Numbered from the stretch's first letter, positions 18,339-27,829 are shown. The stretch: 64,000 nt of DNA from Mangrovimicrobium sp048323675 (GCF_048323675.1 NZ_JBLWFK010000007.1:124001-188000), one strand, 5' to 3'. Numbers and translations: made by a program. The notes: generated by a model from the sequence alone, not told the origin.

Positions 18339-19550
18339 TCACTGCTTGCCGATCAGCTTCTTAACGCCTCGCTTGATGCGTCGCAGAAGGGGTAATCGGA
18401 GTTTCTTTTCCAGTGCGAGATAGCGATTTTTGTAATCTCCGTGTTCTCTAAGCAGTACATCGTCATAGCTTCTGTGGATGTCAAAGTAGTACCTGCTTTG
18501 CTCCACGAAGGCTATTGAATTTTGCTTGAGGCAGTCTTCTCTCAAGCCAACACAAAATTCCCCGCCGGGATTGTTCATCACAACGTTCACTTCGTGGGGT
18601 TTAAGTTCCATCCCAAACGAGAGGACCGGCCTGGTGCAGACCTTGCTGGTAAGCAAGTGGGACCGTTTTATCTTCTCGGAGGGTTTCACGCCATACAGGT
18701 CGACTTCCAGGTCGAACTGCTTGAGGGTCGGTTGCAACTCCTGCAGTGTCTGGGGGGATAGTTCGCAGAAGGCGTCGTATTTTTCCCTGATTTGTTCAAA
18801 AGGCAGGAGCCGCAGTTCCTGGTCCTGCATCTGCAAAGGTACCTGGAGTACGCTGTGTTTTTCCTTGTGATGGATTCCAACGTCTGAAAAATTCGTGGAA
18901 TACGATTTCTTGGGATAAAGAAAGTAAAGATCGTTCGCGATAAGGTATCTGATGAAATATTTCTTCCAGGAGGTCTCCGGCCATTGGCTGACGTTGTGAG
19001 GAATCATCTCCTCGTCAGCCCAGACGCTGTTCTGCTCATACCATGTACGAAAGCCTGTCCATTGCTCCGCGGTCCAGCACTGGCCCCAGGATGATGCAAT
19101 CTGCAGGAGGTAACAGCTGCTGGAGGTCAGGTCGAGGGCTGAAAATTTCTGTCGCGCAGTCTCATTCCACTGGTGGTTGTATAGCGATACACCGGCAATT
19201 TTCGCTTCGGATTCATAAAAGGCCAGAGCAGTCTTCGCGTAGCTATAGAAATGAGGCGAAATGTACAGATCGTCCTCGAGGAGAATGGCAGACCCATATT
19301 CAACGGCGAAATCCCCGCAGCTGAGGACGTGTTTGCGAAGTCCCAGATTCTCCTGGTGGACGATGACGCGCTTTTCCCCTTGGGGCCAGGAAAAGTCCTC
19401 TGCCAAAGTGGGGACTTCGTCATTGCCGCTAAAATCAACGCTGATGACCAGGGGTGTGCCGGTGGGGATCGCGGCATGGCTCATGGAATTCAGCAATCGC
19501 TTCAGGGAGTCTGGCCTGTTGTATGCAATTATGACGATAACTGGGGCCAT
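18339..19550 (-). CDS. GT-A family glycosyltransferase
   Basis: A 403-residue protein whose first half is a GT-A fold: MAPVIVIIAYNRPDSLKRLL, VISVDFSGND, NLGLRKHVLSCGDFAVEYG and the metal-binding ILLEDDLYISPHF, then WGQCWTAEQW. The second half (after about residue 240) matches nothing I recognise. It ends in a basic amphipathic tail (KKLRLPLLRRIKRGVKKLIG) that may hold the enzyme at the membrane. The LEDD motif with downstream WGxxW resembles sugar transferases that act on lipid-linked or lipid A-core acceptors. It is convergent with the preceding glycosyltransferase and stands alone on its strand. Confidence 0.72.
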   Translation of the reverse strand: MAPVIVIIAYNRPDSLKRLLNSMSHAAIPTGTPLVISVDFSGNDEVPTLAEDFSWPQGEKRVIVHQENLGLRKHVLSCGDFAVEYGSAILLEDDLYISPHFYSYAKTALAFYESEAKIAGVSLYNHQWNETARQKFSALDLTSSSCYLLQIASSWGQCWTAEQWTGFRTWYEQNSVWADEEMIPHNVSQWPETSWKKYFIRYLIANDLYFLYPKKSYSTNFSDVGIHHKEKHSVLQVPLQMQDQELRLLPFEQIREKYDAFCELSPQTLQELQPTLKQFDLEVDLYGVKPSEKIKRSHLLTSKVCTRPVLSFGMELKPHEVNVVMNNPGGEFCVGLREDCLKQNSIAFVEQSRYYFDIHRSYDDVLLREHGDYKNRYLALEKKLRLPLLRRIKRGVKKLIGKQ

Positions 19551-19752
19551 GTAGAATGAAACCTTGGTTTTATTTGTGGTGGAGTTCAGCGCAGCATGCA
19601 GAAATTTACAGGTGTTGCGACCTTCATTCTAATGCCGACGATGAAACTCTCAACAATCCTCGCGACTTATTGCTGAAAAGCCCGAAAACCACCCGGTCAG
19701 GCATGCCACGACCAGGCTGAGTTTTACCGGCGCCCCCATGCTGATCTGGTTA

Positions 19753-20706
19753 TCAGCGCCGTGTAAAGATTACTGAGTTATACAGTATGGAGTACATCGT
19801 ATAGCCGTGGCGGACAAGGTACTGGTATAGTTCGTGCTCGACAATATCGCTGTACAAATCCCGCTTGATCTCGACAATCATGACGGCCGGTTGGTACCTC
19901 TCAAGGTCCAGGCCCTCCAATACCGCCAGCTCAAACCCTTCAACGTCAATAGAGAGTAAGTCTATATTCTCGACAGACTCGGCCTCCAGGATAGAGTTCA
20001 GGGTCCTTACAGGTACAGTTACCTCTTCCTCGCAGCGGATGTTCTTGGCTTTTTCAAGGCGAACTTTTTCCTGCTGGTCAAAGGTGTTGTAGGCGCCTTC
20101 TTTGAACATATAAAGCGTCAATTCTCCCGGGCTGTTTGATACACCGCAGGGGTAGAATTTGTCTTCGGGCCGAGCAACCAGAAAGGCCCTTTCCAGGCCT
20201 GGAGTGGGGTCTATGTTGATGCCTCGCCAGCCGCGTCTGTAAAGCAGGTGAGTGTTAGAGAAACGCACCGGGCTGTGCGCACCGACATCTACATAGAAAC
20301 CACTGGCTTTTGTAAAGATCCGATTCAGGATTAGTTCCTCTCCTTCCTGTGAGTAGCACAATTGTGGAACATCGTTTCCATAGCCCAGTTCAACCAGGTT
20401 CTTGTGAATCAAGTGAATAGAAGTCGAGGGTGCACAATTCGTGCTATTGATCGCCGCTTCCGTCCGACGCCATATTCTGCTATCGCCAGTGCAGGCGAGT
20501 TCTGCAATTTTTGTGAGTACTCGAGGAGACCCAGTCGTAGACGAACTGAGTCTCAGGAGCGGCTCGATCGAGTCAATGAGTTCCTGCCGCTTCGCGGGCG
20601 GGGCTTTGATCAGCCTGAGCAGGAATTTGGCCACGACATCAAGATTTGGAATGAGCAAGCGAAACCCTTTTCCTGGTCGCGTTGTACGTTGCTTTGGCTG
20701 CGGCAT
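19753..20706 (-). CDS. FkbM-family SAM-dependent methyltransferase
   Basis: Second FkbM-type methyltransferase of the island. The catalytic part (from about residue 120 of the 317) has the marks QEGEELILNRIF, FYVDVGAHSPVRFSNTHLLY, GINIDPTPG, LLSIDVEGFELAVLEGLD and MIVEIKRD. This version, with VDVGAHxPxxxSNT, is common in glycan clusters and may methylate a sugar. The first 100 residues are a separate helical region of unknown role. The start is uncertain: ATG at 20706 is chosen, and a TTG at 20763 would add 19 residues; neither has a convincing ribosome binding site. Confidence 0.8.
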   Translation of the reverse strand: MPQPKQRTTRPGKGFRLLIPNLDVVAKFLLRLIKAPPAKRQELIDSIEPLLRLSSSTTGSPRVLTKIAELACTGDSRIWRRTEAAINSTNCAPSTSIHLIHKNLVELGYGNDVPQLCYSQEGEELILNRIFTKASGFYVDVGAHSPVRFSNTHLLYRRGWRGINIDPTPGLERAFLVARPEDKFYPCGVSNSPGELTLYMFKEGAYNTFDQQEKVRLEKAKNIRCEEEVTVPVRTLNSILEAESVENIDLLSIDVEGFELAVLEGLDLERYQPAVMIVEIKRDLYSDIVEHELYQYLVRHGYTMYSILYNSVIFTRR

Positions 20707-21130
20707 AGACTGGAAGTTTTGCAATTTTGTAGCGTGCGCCGTGCAGCATACTAGAAACGCCAATATAAGTGTACGCGGATAGATTTGGCCGGTGCCCTGA
20801 AGATTTGCGAGCGGGATAAATCAATACGCTGGATCACCGGTACAACTCATCCGTTCTGTTTGTGAAACTGGCTGGGAAGTTGGTGTTACCTGCGATAGTG
20901 TCACCGCAGACCTGGATAGGCTTGAGGGGTGTTAATAATCTCTATAATTATCAATTGGTTAGATGGCTAAAGGAGGGCGGGTGGTTTTCGGGTTTCTGGA
21001 AGTTCGGGCTCGGACAAGCTAGCTTGAACCCGGTTCTTCATTCAGGCGGGAACAGATAATCATTCTGTTTATGGAGTTATTCCCCTCTGGTCGCGCTGCC
21101 ATGTGCACAGGGTTGGGCCTGTCCGGTCGT
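20707..21130. other. AT-rich intergenic stretch, possible decayed coding sequence
   Basis: No gene is called in these 424 bases. A plus-strand frame at 20862-21059 encodes 65 residues containing WLKEGGWFSGFWKFGLGQ, which has an amphipathic, coding-like look and could be the tail of a lost glycosyltransferase. It has no ribosome binding site and no recognisable domain. Nothing else stands out. Confidence 0.3.
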
Positions 21131-22003
21131 TCAGGAACTGGAGCCCTCACTGGAATCCAGGTAGCCATATTCCGACAGCTGGCTGCTTATTGTGTTGAAG
21201 ATGATATGCTGTTGCTCTGCTGGCAATGTCCTCCATTGCCCTCTTCCGTCAAATAGCGGCTGATTTATCTGCCAATTTCTGAACTGAAGGTGGTTTGCCT
21301 CTGTCTGGTCGGGCGGCCGGGAGATTTCGTTGCTGTAAAAATAACGGTTTTCACGGTCAAAGCGAGCCATTTGGTATTCATAGTCCTCGCTGATGAAGCC
21401 GAGTATTTCCACCATTGTCCCCTTGAAATCTGTTACGATATCCTCGTATCGAAACCTGTGGACGCGGGGATGTTCAATAAATCTGTCCCCGCTACGATTG
21501 TCAGCAACCCACCGCTGAATTCCTCCTTCCAGGTCACCGGTTCGCTTGAATAGTGATGTCGCCACATCGCGTCCGTCCCGGAGCATTATAATTACCTTTG
21601 CCCGGGGATGAACGGCAAGCAGCTCGTCTATATGGCGGATATGCCGGGGCGTTTTCTCCACCCACCTGGTTTTGCCTGTGGCGACAGTCAGCAAGTCAAA
21701 GGTGTGGAGATAGGCTCTCCTGTTCGGCTGTTGTATCAGGTAGCTCTCAAACGGCACCGGATACAGGTTGGAATGGGTGCCGAGGATGGCCAGTAGCAAC
21801 GATGTACCGCTGTGACCGCAGCCTACGATAAACACTGGTGGCGCTTTCACGCTGATTCCTCGAGCAAAGCGGTTGAGCAAGTAGGTGCGTGTGGACCAGT
21901 CCCGAACCCGGTGTTTCGAGATAATGTCCAGATCGGCTTGCGTGGGGAAAACTCCACTATACCTTACAAATAAATTACCAAGTGTTGATTTACGGCTGAC
22001 CAT
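21131..22003 (-). CDS. Sulfotransferase family protein
   Basis: Likely transfers sulfate from PAPS to a sugar hydroxyl. The 290-residue protein has the 5'-phosphosulfate-binding P-loop FIVGCGHSGTSLL (58-70) and the 3'-phosphate motif VIIMLRDGRDVATSLF, in which R142 and the nearby Ser fit the family. A WVEKTPRH segment between them is typical of the Sulfotransfer_1/3 group. No PAPS-synthesis genes (cysDNC type) are in the window, so the donor must come from elsewhere. It is divergent from the DUF2062 gene, with a 497-bp gap. Together with the second sulfotransferase at 31,936-32,964 it suggests a sulfated glycan. Confidence 0.85.
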   Translation of the reverse strand: MVSRKSTLGNLFVRYSGVFPTQADLDIISKHRVRDWSTRTYLLNRFARGISVKAPPVFIVGCGHSGTSLLLAILGTHSNLYPVPFESYLIQQPNRRAYLHTFDLLTVATGKTRWVEKTPRHIRHIDELLAVHPRAKVIIMLRDGRDVATSLFKRTGDLEGGIQRWVADNRSGDRFIEHPRVHRFRYEDIVTDFKGTMVEILGFISEDYEYQMARFDRENRYFYSNEISRPPDQTEANHLQFRNWQINQPLFDGRGQWRTLPAEQQHIIFNTISSQLSEYGYLDSSEGSSS

Positions 22004-22500
22004 GTTGCTGCTACCTGTCAGTTGACGCGTTCAATATGTCGAATACAGGACTGTACCGTTTTGAATGTGGCGGAAATTTCGTATGATTGCGTTCAGCATT
22101 CTACCTGGCAAGTGACGTTTGTGAAGGCAGTAATCCGGGCAAATGGTATCGAGATGGCTCAATTTTCGAATATAGGGTTCTAATAATCTGTGTTCAAAAT
22201 TGGCGACCTTCAAGGCTTTGACTTTGATGGCAGCGTACTATTGAACGATGAAGGGCGAACTCTTGGCTTTCTTAATACAAGCGATGTGTTGTCTTGAAGT
22301 CCTTGAATGTCTCTTGGTTGCTATAAGTCCTGTGGTGTGGTCAGGAGTAGTACTTGATTTTTAGGCTTCTCAAGCTGAATCAGTCGACTGAAGCATGTAT
22401 GGCCAGAGGGCCAAATCAGTTGCAGTCGTGTGGACAGGGTAGGCTTGGCGGCTACTTTCTATAACATTGGATTTTCTATTCCTTTGACACACAAACCAAG
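22004..22500. other. Long AT-rich intergenic region
   Basis: Almost 500 bases without a supported gene, between the divergent sulfotransferase and DUF2062 genes. A spot count of 22,261-22,320 gives 24 G/C of 60. A minus-strand frame at 22031-22213 encodes 60 residues (ending in RNFRHIQNGTVLYSTY) that look partly gene-like but match no family I know. The rest holds no clear repeat, RNA or palindrome. It may carry two divergent promoters and the remnant of a deleted gene. Confidence 0.35.
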
Positions 22501-22998
22501 ATGGTCTTGTTGCGCAATATTCGATCTCTATTGAGACGCTACAAAGCGTTGTCCGGTGATCCTCTATCCTTGTCTTCGGGGAGTTCGCTGGGCGCGTTTT
22601 TGGCTATTCTTCCGGTATTCCCGTTTCGTTCAATGCTGATCGTCCTGATATGTCCATTGGTAAGAGGGAATGTCATCGCTTGTTTCCTGGTTGCGACCGT
22701 GTTGGCTAATCCACTGTTGCTTCCACTCTGGTACTATTTGTGCCTTCTACTCGGCAATTGGCTCACACCCATGCAAGTGGATATACCGAGGGTGTTACAG
22801 GTAATTGATGCCAGTTTGAAACTGGGAGGTCTTGAGCAAAAAGTACAATCTATAGTTGAGCTTGGGTTGGATACTGTCGTGGTTTTAATGGTGGGCGGCC
22901 TGGTTTTAGCAACTCCGATTGCGGTTACAGTATTTGTTGGCAGCTATAAAATTTTTACAAAAAGCGAAGAATTGAAACGTAACAAACCCTCTGTCTAA
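22501..22998 (+). CDS. DUF2062 domain membrane protein
   Basis: A 165-residue membrane protein. After a basic N-terminus (RNIRSLLRRYKAL) it has the DUF2062 pattern: SGDPLSLSSGSSLGAFLAILP, a membrane segment, then VATVLANPLLLPLWYYLCLLLG, and a final membrane helix at about 120-145. DUF2062 proteins are small inner-membrane proteins of unknown function, often found beside or fused to dolichol-phosphate-mannose-synthase-type GT2 enzymes. A GT2 enzyme of that type lies two genes downstream. It starts the AT-rich rightward run 22,501-29,996. Confidence 0.78.
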   Translation: MVLLRNIRSLLRRYKALSGDPLSLSSGSSLGAFLAILPVFPFRSMLIVLICPLVRGNVIACFLVATVLANPLLLPLWYYLCLLLGNWLTPMQVDIPRVLQVIDASLKLGGLEQKVQSIVELGLDTVVVLMVGGLVLATPIAVTVFVGSYKIFTKSEELKRNKPSV

Positions 22999-23030
22999 AA
23001 AATTCAGTCAATCAGAGAAATCGAGTATAT

Positions 23031-24599
23031 ATGAGTACCGAAAGGAGTAACCAGAAAATACCGGATCTACTGGATGCATTAGCCGCTGGTTGGCGAAGTA
23101 TCGACGGAAAATATAAAACGGCGTTTTTTATCTGTCTGGTAGTGAACGTTTTTGTCTACCTGATATTCATCACCCAGCAGCCTATGCATAATCACGGGAT
23201 TCTTGAGCGCCTGCTCCGCATGAATCCGATGGAACAATGGCCGGCTGGCAGGTGGTTTTCGCCTGTTGTGTTGGGCATGTTCAATTTCGATAGTCTGATG
23301 GTTGTATTGCCAGTTGTGGTTATCTGCCTTCATGTAGTTGGTGGGATGCTGGTAGTAAGGCTCTGGACAGGTTCGCTGTCTACTTTTTATTTAACTGCAG
23401 GCGGCCTGTTTATGTCGCTTTACCCTGCGGTTATGACTTCCTTTAATTTTTTCTTTGTGGGGCCGCTGTTTTCCCTGCCACACTTGATTGCTCCCGCGAT
23501 ATTCCTGGTGGTTTCGCGATTTTCTGTGGGCCGAATATTGTTAGGATCGATTCTGACATGCTTGATGATGGCCAGTTATCAGCCGGGCCTGAGTTTCGTG
23601 GCTACTCTTTTCACAACCTATGCAGCAGTTCTCTGTTTAGAAACCAAAGGTAGCCTGAGTCACGCATCCAGGACTCTGGTTAGCAAGCTACTGCCGATTG
23701 CTATTGCGATTGTAGTGGGCGTTGTGGCCTATCGAATAAGTCTGGTCGTGTTGAATATAAAAATAACAGAAACAACAAAAACCATTGAGTTTTCCAATTT
23801 TCTCCAGCGATTGCTTTTTGTGTCCAAGGCCGGCGTTAAATCGCTATTTATGACCCAGCCGGAGTTTTTGGCTCCAGTCAAATACCTGTTGTTCGGTGTG
23901 CTCGTCGCTGGTGCTGGCTCTGCGTCGATACACGTCCTGCGTAGCAATCTTGAGGCTCGATGGATTCGAGTGGTATCGTTTGCTACTGCTGTATTGGCTT
24001 CAATTCTCGCAACCAAGGCAATGTACCTTGTGTCGAGCAATAATCAATTATTCATTTATCGCTACAATCACGCTCTTGGCTACCTCTACCTGTTCGGCTT
24101 CTGGCTCTGGTTTCGGTATACAGAGCACAATCAAATCTCGCGCAATTTCGCCTATGTTATTTTTGCGTTCTGCCTGGTGAAGTTCGCTTATGCGGATATC
24201 GGGCGCCAGCAGGTGCTCCTGCGTGCAGAAACACATTATCTGGCTACAGCAAACAGGATTCTGTACAGGATTGAGTCCTTGCCCGGGATTGACTTGGACA
24301 AAAGCTACAAAATTGTCCGATTAGGCGGGTTCTCAAAATTCAAGCTGGATCAGCTGTCCCGCAGAGGGCACGAGTCTGACTATATTGGGAGCACTCACTT
24401 TGACGCTGAACTTAGTCCTGTATGGGGGCCTGGAGATATTTTTTTGTTTCTGGGAACGAGACTCAAGTTGCAGGGTTACATGAATCCAAACTTTGTTCAG
24501 GATATGAATCTAGCCACACAGTTGGCGAGAGGGCGTGGGAAGTGGCCTGCTGCAGACTCCATTTTCATACACGAAGATATGATAATTGTTAACATGTGA
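23031..24599 (+). CDS. GtrII-like polytopic membrane glycosyltransferase
   Basis: A 522-residue inner-membrane protein with about ten or more hydrophobic segments between residues 30 and 400 and a hydrophilic C-terminal tail of about 110 residues. Near the N-terminus PMHNHGILERLL is followed by QWPAGRWFSPVVLGMF, matching the GRWFSP pattern of the GtrII-type (Glucos_trans_II) family. Those enzymes move glucose from undecaprenyl-phosphate-glucose onto O-antigen in the periplasm. It is 30 bp before a dolichol-phosphate-mannose-synthase-like GT2, which could make the lipid-linked sugar donor. The assignment rests on layout and the N-terminal motif, so the sugar is unknown. Confidence 0.65.
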   Translation: MSTERSNQKIPDLLDALAAGWRSIDGKYKTAFFICLVVNVFVYLIFITQQPMHNHGILERLLRMNPMEQWPAGRWFSPVVLGMFNFDSLMVVLPVVVICLHVVGGMLVVRLWTGSLSTFYLTAGGLFMSLYPAVMTSFNFFFVGPLFSLPHLIAPAIFLVVSRFSVGRILLGSILTCLMMASYQPGLSFVATLFTTYAAVLCLETKGSLSHASRTLVSKLLPIAIAIVVGVVAYRISLVVLNIKITETTKTIEFSNFLQRLLFVSKAGVKSLFMTQPEFLAPVKYLLFGVLVAGAGSASIHVLRSNLEARWIRVVSFATAVLASILATKAMYLVSSNNQLFIYRYNHALGYLYLFGFWLWFRYTEHNQISRNFAYVIFAFCLVKFAYADIGRQQVLLRAETHYLATANRILYRIESLPGIDLDKSYKIVRLGGFSKFKLDQLSRRGHESDYIGSTHFDAELSPVWGPGDIFLFLGTRLKLQGYMNPNFVQDMNLATQLARGRGKWPAADSIFIHEDMIIVNM

Positions 24600-24629
24600 G
24601 CACTCTCGCAATACTCCAGGAATGAAAAA

Positions 24630-26138
24630 TTGAAAAAGCTACTCGTCTTTATTGTCGCCTACAATGCAGAGAATACCATTGAGGAGGTTTGTGAGAGAAT
24701 TCCGGACGAAATTTTCAGCATTGCAGATACTTCCATACTTATTATAGACGACTGCTCCAATGACGATACTGTAAGCCGGGCCTCAAAAATAAGTATTGAG
24801 ACCTGCGCGGGTCTTAAAAGGCCGTTAGTGTTGAAAAATCCGGTAAACCTCGGATACGGAGGAAACCAGAAAGTCGGATACAAGTACGCGATAGACAACG
24901 GCTTCGATTACGTGGCGCTGCTTCATGGGGACGGTCAGTATGCGCCCGAGATGTTGCCAGAACTGTACCGCGGTTTTCTGGAGAATGACGCAGACGTAGT
25001 CTTTGGTTCGCGTATGCTGGTAAAAGGGGATGCGCTGCGTGGGAACATGCCTCGATACAAATATATCGGCAACAAGATACTAACCGGTTTCCAGAACCTC
25101 GTTCTGGGGTTGAATCTTAGTGAGTATCATACGGGGTACCGACTTTACTCCACCAAAGCACTCCGCCAGATTCCTTTCTATTTGAATACCAATGATTTTC
25201 ACTTCGACACTGAGATCATTATCCAACTTTCACTCTCGGGACAAACTATCGTGGAAAAACCCATTCCCACTCACTATGGGGATGAAGTTTGTCATGTCAA
25301 TGGGATCAGGTATGCGCTTGATGTGGTTCGGGTATCGTTTAGCGCCTTCCTGATGGAATTGTCGTTGATGTACGACCTGAAGTATGACTGTAAGCCAGAG
25401 AGTTCAGAACACTATATCGATAAGTTGACGTTTGATAGTACGCATGCGCGTGTAATGGAGGCCGTCGAGGATTGCCAACATGTGCTTGATCTGGGCTGTG
25501 GTCCAGGACACGTCGGTTCAGAACTGAAAAAAAGGGGGAAAAATGTTGTCGGAGTCGATCAGTTCGCGCCGACCGAAGTTCTTGATGGGTTTATTCAGGC
25601 AAATTTGGATGAGGGACTCCCTGAAAAGCTCGAATACCCTTCCTATGACGCTATATTGCTATTGGACATAATTGAGCATCTCAAAAACCCTGAACAATTT
25701 ATGCTTCAGTTACATGATTCGGGGGTAAAGCCAGGAACCAGGATTATTCTTACAACAGGCAATATTGGTTTTCTTTTATCACGAATTACACACTTATTTG
25801 GTGCTTTCAATTATGGCAAGCGGGGAATTCTGGATATTACTCACCACCGCCTGTTTACAATCCGTTCGCTAAAAAACCTCGTTAGTCAAACCAATTTTGA
25901 CGTCAAAGAGGTTCAGGGCATTCCTGTGCCTTTCCCCCTGGTTTTTGGTACCAACATATTTTCCAGGTCACTTACGGCTGCCAATAATTTTTTAATTCGC
26001 CTGCATAAAGGACTTTTTTCCTTTCAATTTATGCTGGTTGTGGAGTGTCGACCATCCTTGAAGTCACTACTCTCCGACGCTCTTGCAAGTCAAGCTGGAT
26101 CAGTGGAGCCTGACGTTAGCAATGTCAGTGTGACTTGA
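24630..26138 (+). CDS. Bifunctional GT2 glycosyltransferase / SAM methyltransferase
   Basis: One 502-residue polypeptide with two catalytic domains. Residues 1-240 form a dolichol-phosphate-mannose-synthase-like GT2 domain: VFIVAYNAENTIEEV, IIDDCSNDDT, NLGYGGNQKVG and the catalytic LLHGDGQYAPE around D101. Residues 280-450 form a class I methyltransferase: VLDLGCGPGHVG (288-296) and LLLDIIEHLKNPE. The GT2 part may charge a polyprenyl phosphate with sugar for the GtrII-like enzyme upstream, and the methyltransferase may modify the same product; this is inference. The start is a TTG with AGGA eight bases upstream; the nearby ATG at 24622 reads a stop after three codons. A spot count at 25,741-25,800 gives only 18 G/C of 60. 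Confidence 0.82.
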   Translation: MKKLLVFIVAYNAENTIEEVCERIPDEIFSIADTSILIIDDCSNDDTVSRASKISIETCAGLKRPLVLKNPVNLGYGGNQKVGYKYAIDNGFDYVALLHGDGQYAPEMLPELYRGFLENDADVVFGSRMLVKGDALRGNMPRYKYIGNKILTGFQNLVLGLNLSEYHTGYRLYSTKALRQIPFYLNTNDFHFDTEIIIQLSLSGQTIVEKPIPTHYGDEVCHVNGIRYALDVVRVSFSAFLMELSLMYDLKYDCKPESSEHYIDKLTFDSTHARVMEAVEDCQHVLDLGCGPGHVGSELKKRGKNVVGVDQFAPTEVLDGFIQANLDEGLPEKLEYPSYDAILLLDIIEHLKNPEQFMLQLHDSGVKPGTRIILTTGNIGFLLSRITHLFGAFNYGKRGILDITHHRLFTIRSLKNLVSQTNFDVKEVQGIPVPFPLVFGTNIFSRSLTAANNFLIRLHKGLFSFQFMLVVECRPSLKSLLSDALASQAGSVEPDVSNVSVT

Positions 26139-26299
26139 AAACAAGCGGGTTGCCGTTGGGGTTGATGAGATAAATTCTCCAGGGTTATTCTTTCCAAGCT
26201 AAGATTGGTGGCAGTTTCAGTATACACTCCCGGGCAGTTATCACATGCAATCTGAAGGCTCGCCAGAGTCAAGTTGGCGCCTGGAGTTAAAGATTCGAG

Positions 26300-27829
26300 A
26301 TGAGCGACAATAATAAGGAGATTCTGGCAGAGGCGAGCCTGCTGTTGGGCCATGGTCGGGAATATGAAGCGTATAAATTGTTGCGTGTGGCCAAGCAAGG
26401 CAAAATTGCCGATGAAAGTGTCGAGAATACAATCGCTTTCCTGGAAAAGAAGGTATCAAGGAACACAATCGTAGCTTGGCGTCACGACGGGCTCGGTGAG
26501 CGCCTCATTACGATTATCATCGGCCTGCATACAGCCCAGGTATTGGGCCTCAAGTTTCTCTTTGTCTGGCCGCATGAGAAGGCAATGTACGAGCTGTTCT
26601 CGATCAGTGGCCGGGGCACGCATTCGGTTGCGGCAGATCCACGAGACGTCCTGTCTGGGGAACTGGTGGAAGGACACCTGGTCTCCGAAGAAGACCTTTT
26701 ACACCCGGAGGGTAATTTTTATTTCGATAGCCCGGATTACCTCAATCTGGTTGTGAACTGCTTCGATAAGGTGAAGCGGAAAGCCGTCGATCCTATTCCC
26801 TCATGGTTGGCCTCGAACCGAATATTTCCCGACCTTGAACAGGCATTCAGCCAGAGCGATTTTAAACGTTTCTACTTCGAAAAGTTGTTCACACGTGAAA
26901 TAAGGCAACAACTTGACGCTGTTAGCCGGCTCGCCCTTCCGGAAAAGCGGGTTGCCGTTCACATCCGTGGCGGTGATATCGTATATGGCGACACCCGGTT
27001 GGTGGCCACCTTTGGCAGGCTGAAATCTATCAGCCTGCCTGTGGCAGACGAGGTGTGCAGGCGTTTTACGGAGCGCGGTTATACTGTTCTGGCATTTGGT
27101 GCGACGTTACATGACCTCAAGGCCCTGAGCGAAAAATATGCAGCCGTTTTGACGGTGGAGGATTTACCGCTTGAACCCTGTGACCTTCACACTCAGGTGA
27201 TTCGAGAGATCGCCCTGATGGGCGATTGTGAATATCTCATTTCGAGCAAAGATACAGCGGTGACAAAGCTGGCAGTATTGATCGGCGGAACGGAACTGCT
27301 TCCACTGCCTGGCTGGATAAGCGTAGAGGACGAGCACCGGATTCTCAGGACAGCGAGAGGCAGTGAGGAATATGAATGCTATCACCCGCTGCAGAAGGCC
27401 TTCGTCAACTACTCGCTCTATGCTACGGCTCCGGCGGACGAGGTATTTGAAACGCTTTTTGACTTTGTCATGACTGCTCACAAAAGTGATCCTGATAATC
27501 CAAGTTACCTGGTTCTGGTTTTTTTCTGTGCGAAGGTATGTGGAAAGGTTGAGATTGCTGAATCCGCAAAAGTGCAGTTGGAGGGTAGAACTGGGAAGGA
27601 ATTCCACATCTTTTTGCGCAATGCGAGGGTCGAAAATCGATTCATGCGCTTCGATGAGGCGGCGACAATCCGGTTGTTTCGCTCCGTGGTCAATGACGCA
27701 AAGTATGACGCGGATACACGAGAGACCGCGGGGCAGTTACTGGCGACATACTGTGTGTCCTCATCGCGCAGTTTTGTTGGGAGGGTGAAGTCCTATTTGA
27801 TGCGTAAAATGAGACGTGCGAAGAGTTAG
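26300..27829 (+). CDS. Putative glycosyltransferase with fucosyltransferase-like HxRxGD motif
   Basis: A 509-residue soluble protein. After a short helical N-terminus, TIVAWRHDGLGERLITIIIGLHTAQ (the run spans residues 56-80) resembles the N-terminal Gly-Leu-Gly region of GDP-fucose-dependent GT-B enzymes. VAVHIRGGDIVYGD contains HIRGGD at 221-226, close to the HxRxGD donor-site motif of alpha-1,2 and alpha-1,6 fucosyltransferases and protein O-fucosyltransferases. Later, EIALMGDCEYLISSKDTAVTKLAVLIGG (spanning several motifs) resembles the conserved C-terminal donor-binding Ser/Asp region. The last 130 residues look helical and repeat-like. Fucose itself is not proven, and no GDP-fucose genes are in the window. 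Confidence 0.6.
   Translation: MSDNNKEILAEASLLLGHGREYEAYKLLRVAKQGKIADESVENTIAFLEKKVSRNTIVAWRHDGLGERLITIIIGLHTAQVLGLKFLFVWPHEKAMYELFSISGRGTHSVAADPRDVLSGELVEGHLVSEEDLLHPEGNFYFDSPDYLNLVVNCFDKVKRKAVDPIPSWLASNRIFPDLEQAFSQSDFKRFYFEKLFTREIRQQLDAVSRLALPEKRVAVHIRGGDIVYGDTRLVATFGRLKSISLPVADEVCRRFTERGYTVLAFGATLHDLKALSEKYAAVLTVEDLPLEPCDLHTQVIREIALMGDCEYLISSKDTAVTKLAVLIGGTELLPLPGWISVEDEHRILRTARGSEEYECYHPLQKAFVNYSLYATAPADEVFETLFDFVMTAHKSDPDNPSYLVLVFFCAKVCGKVEIAESAKVQLEGRTGKEFHIFLRNARVENRFMRFDEAATIRLFRSVVNDAKYDADTRETAGQLLATYCVSSSRSFVGRVKSYLMRKMRRAKS

Noticed and set aside
19552..19631. 9-bp inverted repeat TAGAATGAA / TTCATTCTA between two island genes
   Set aside because: The arms are short and 62 bp apart in AT-rich DNA; chance is a sufficient explanation.
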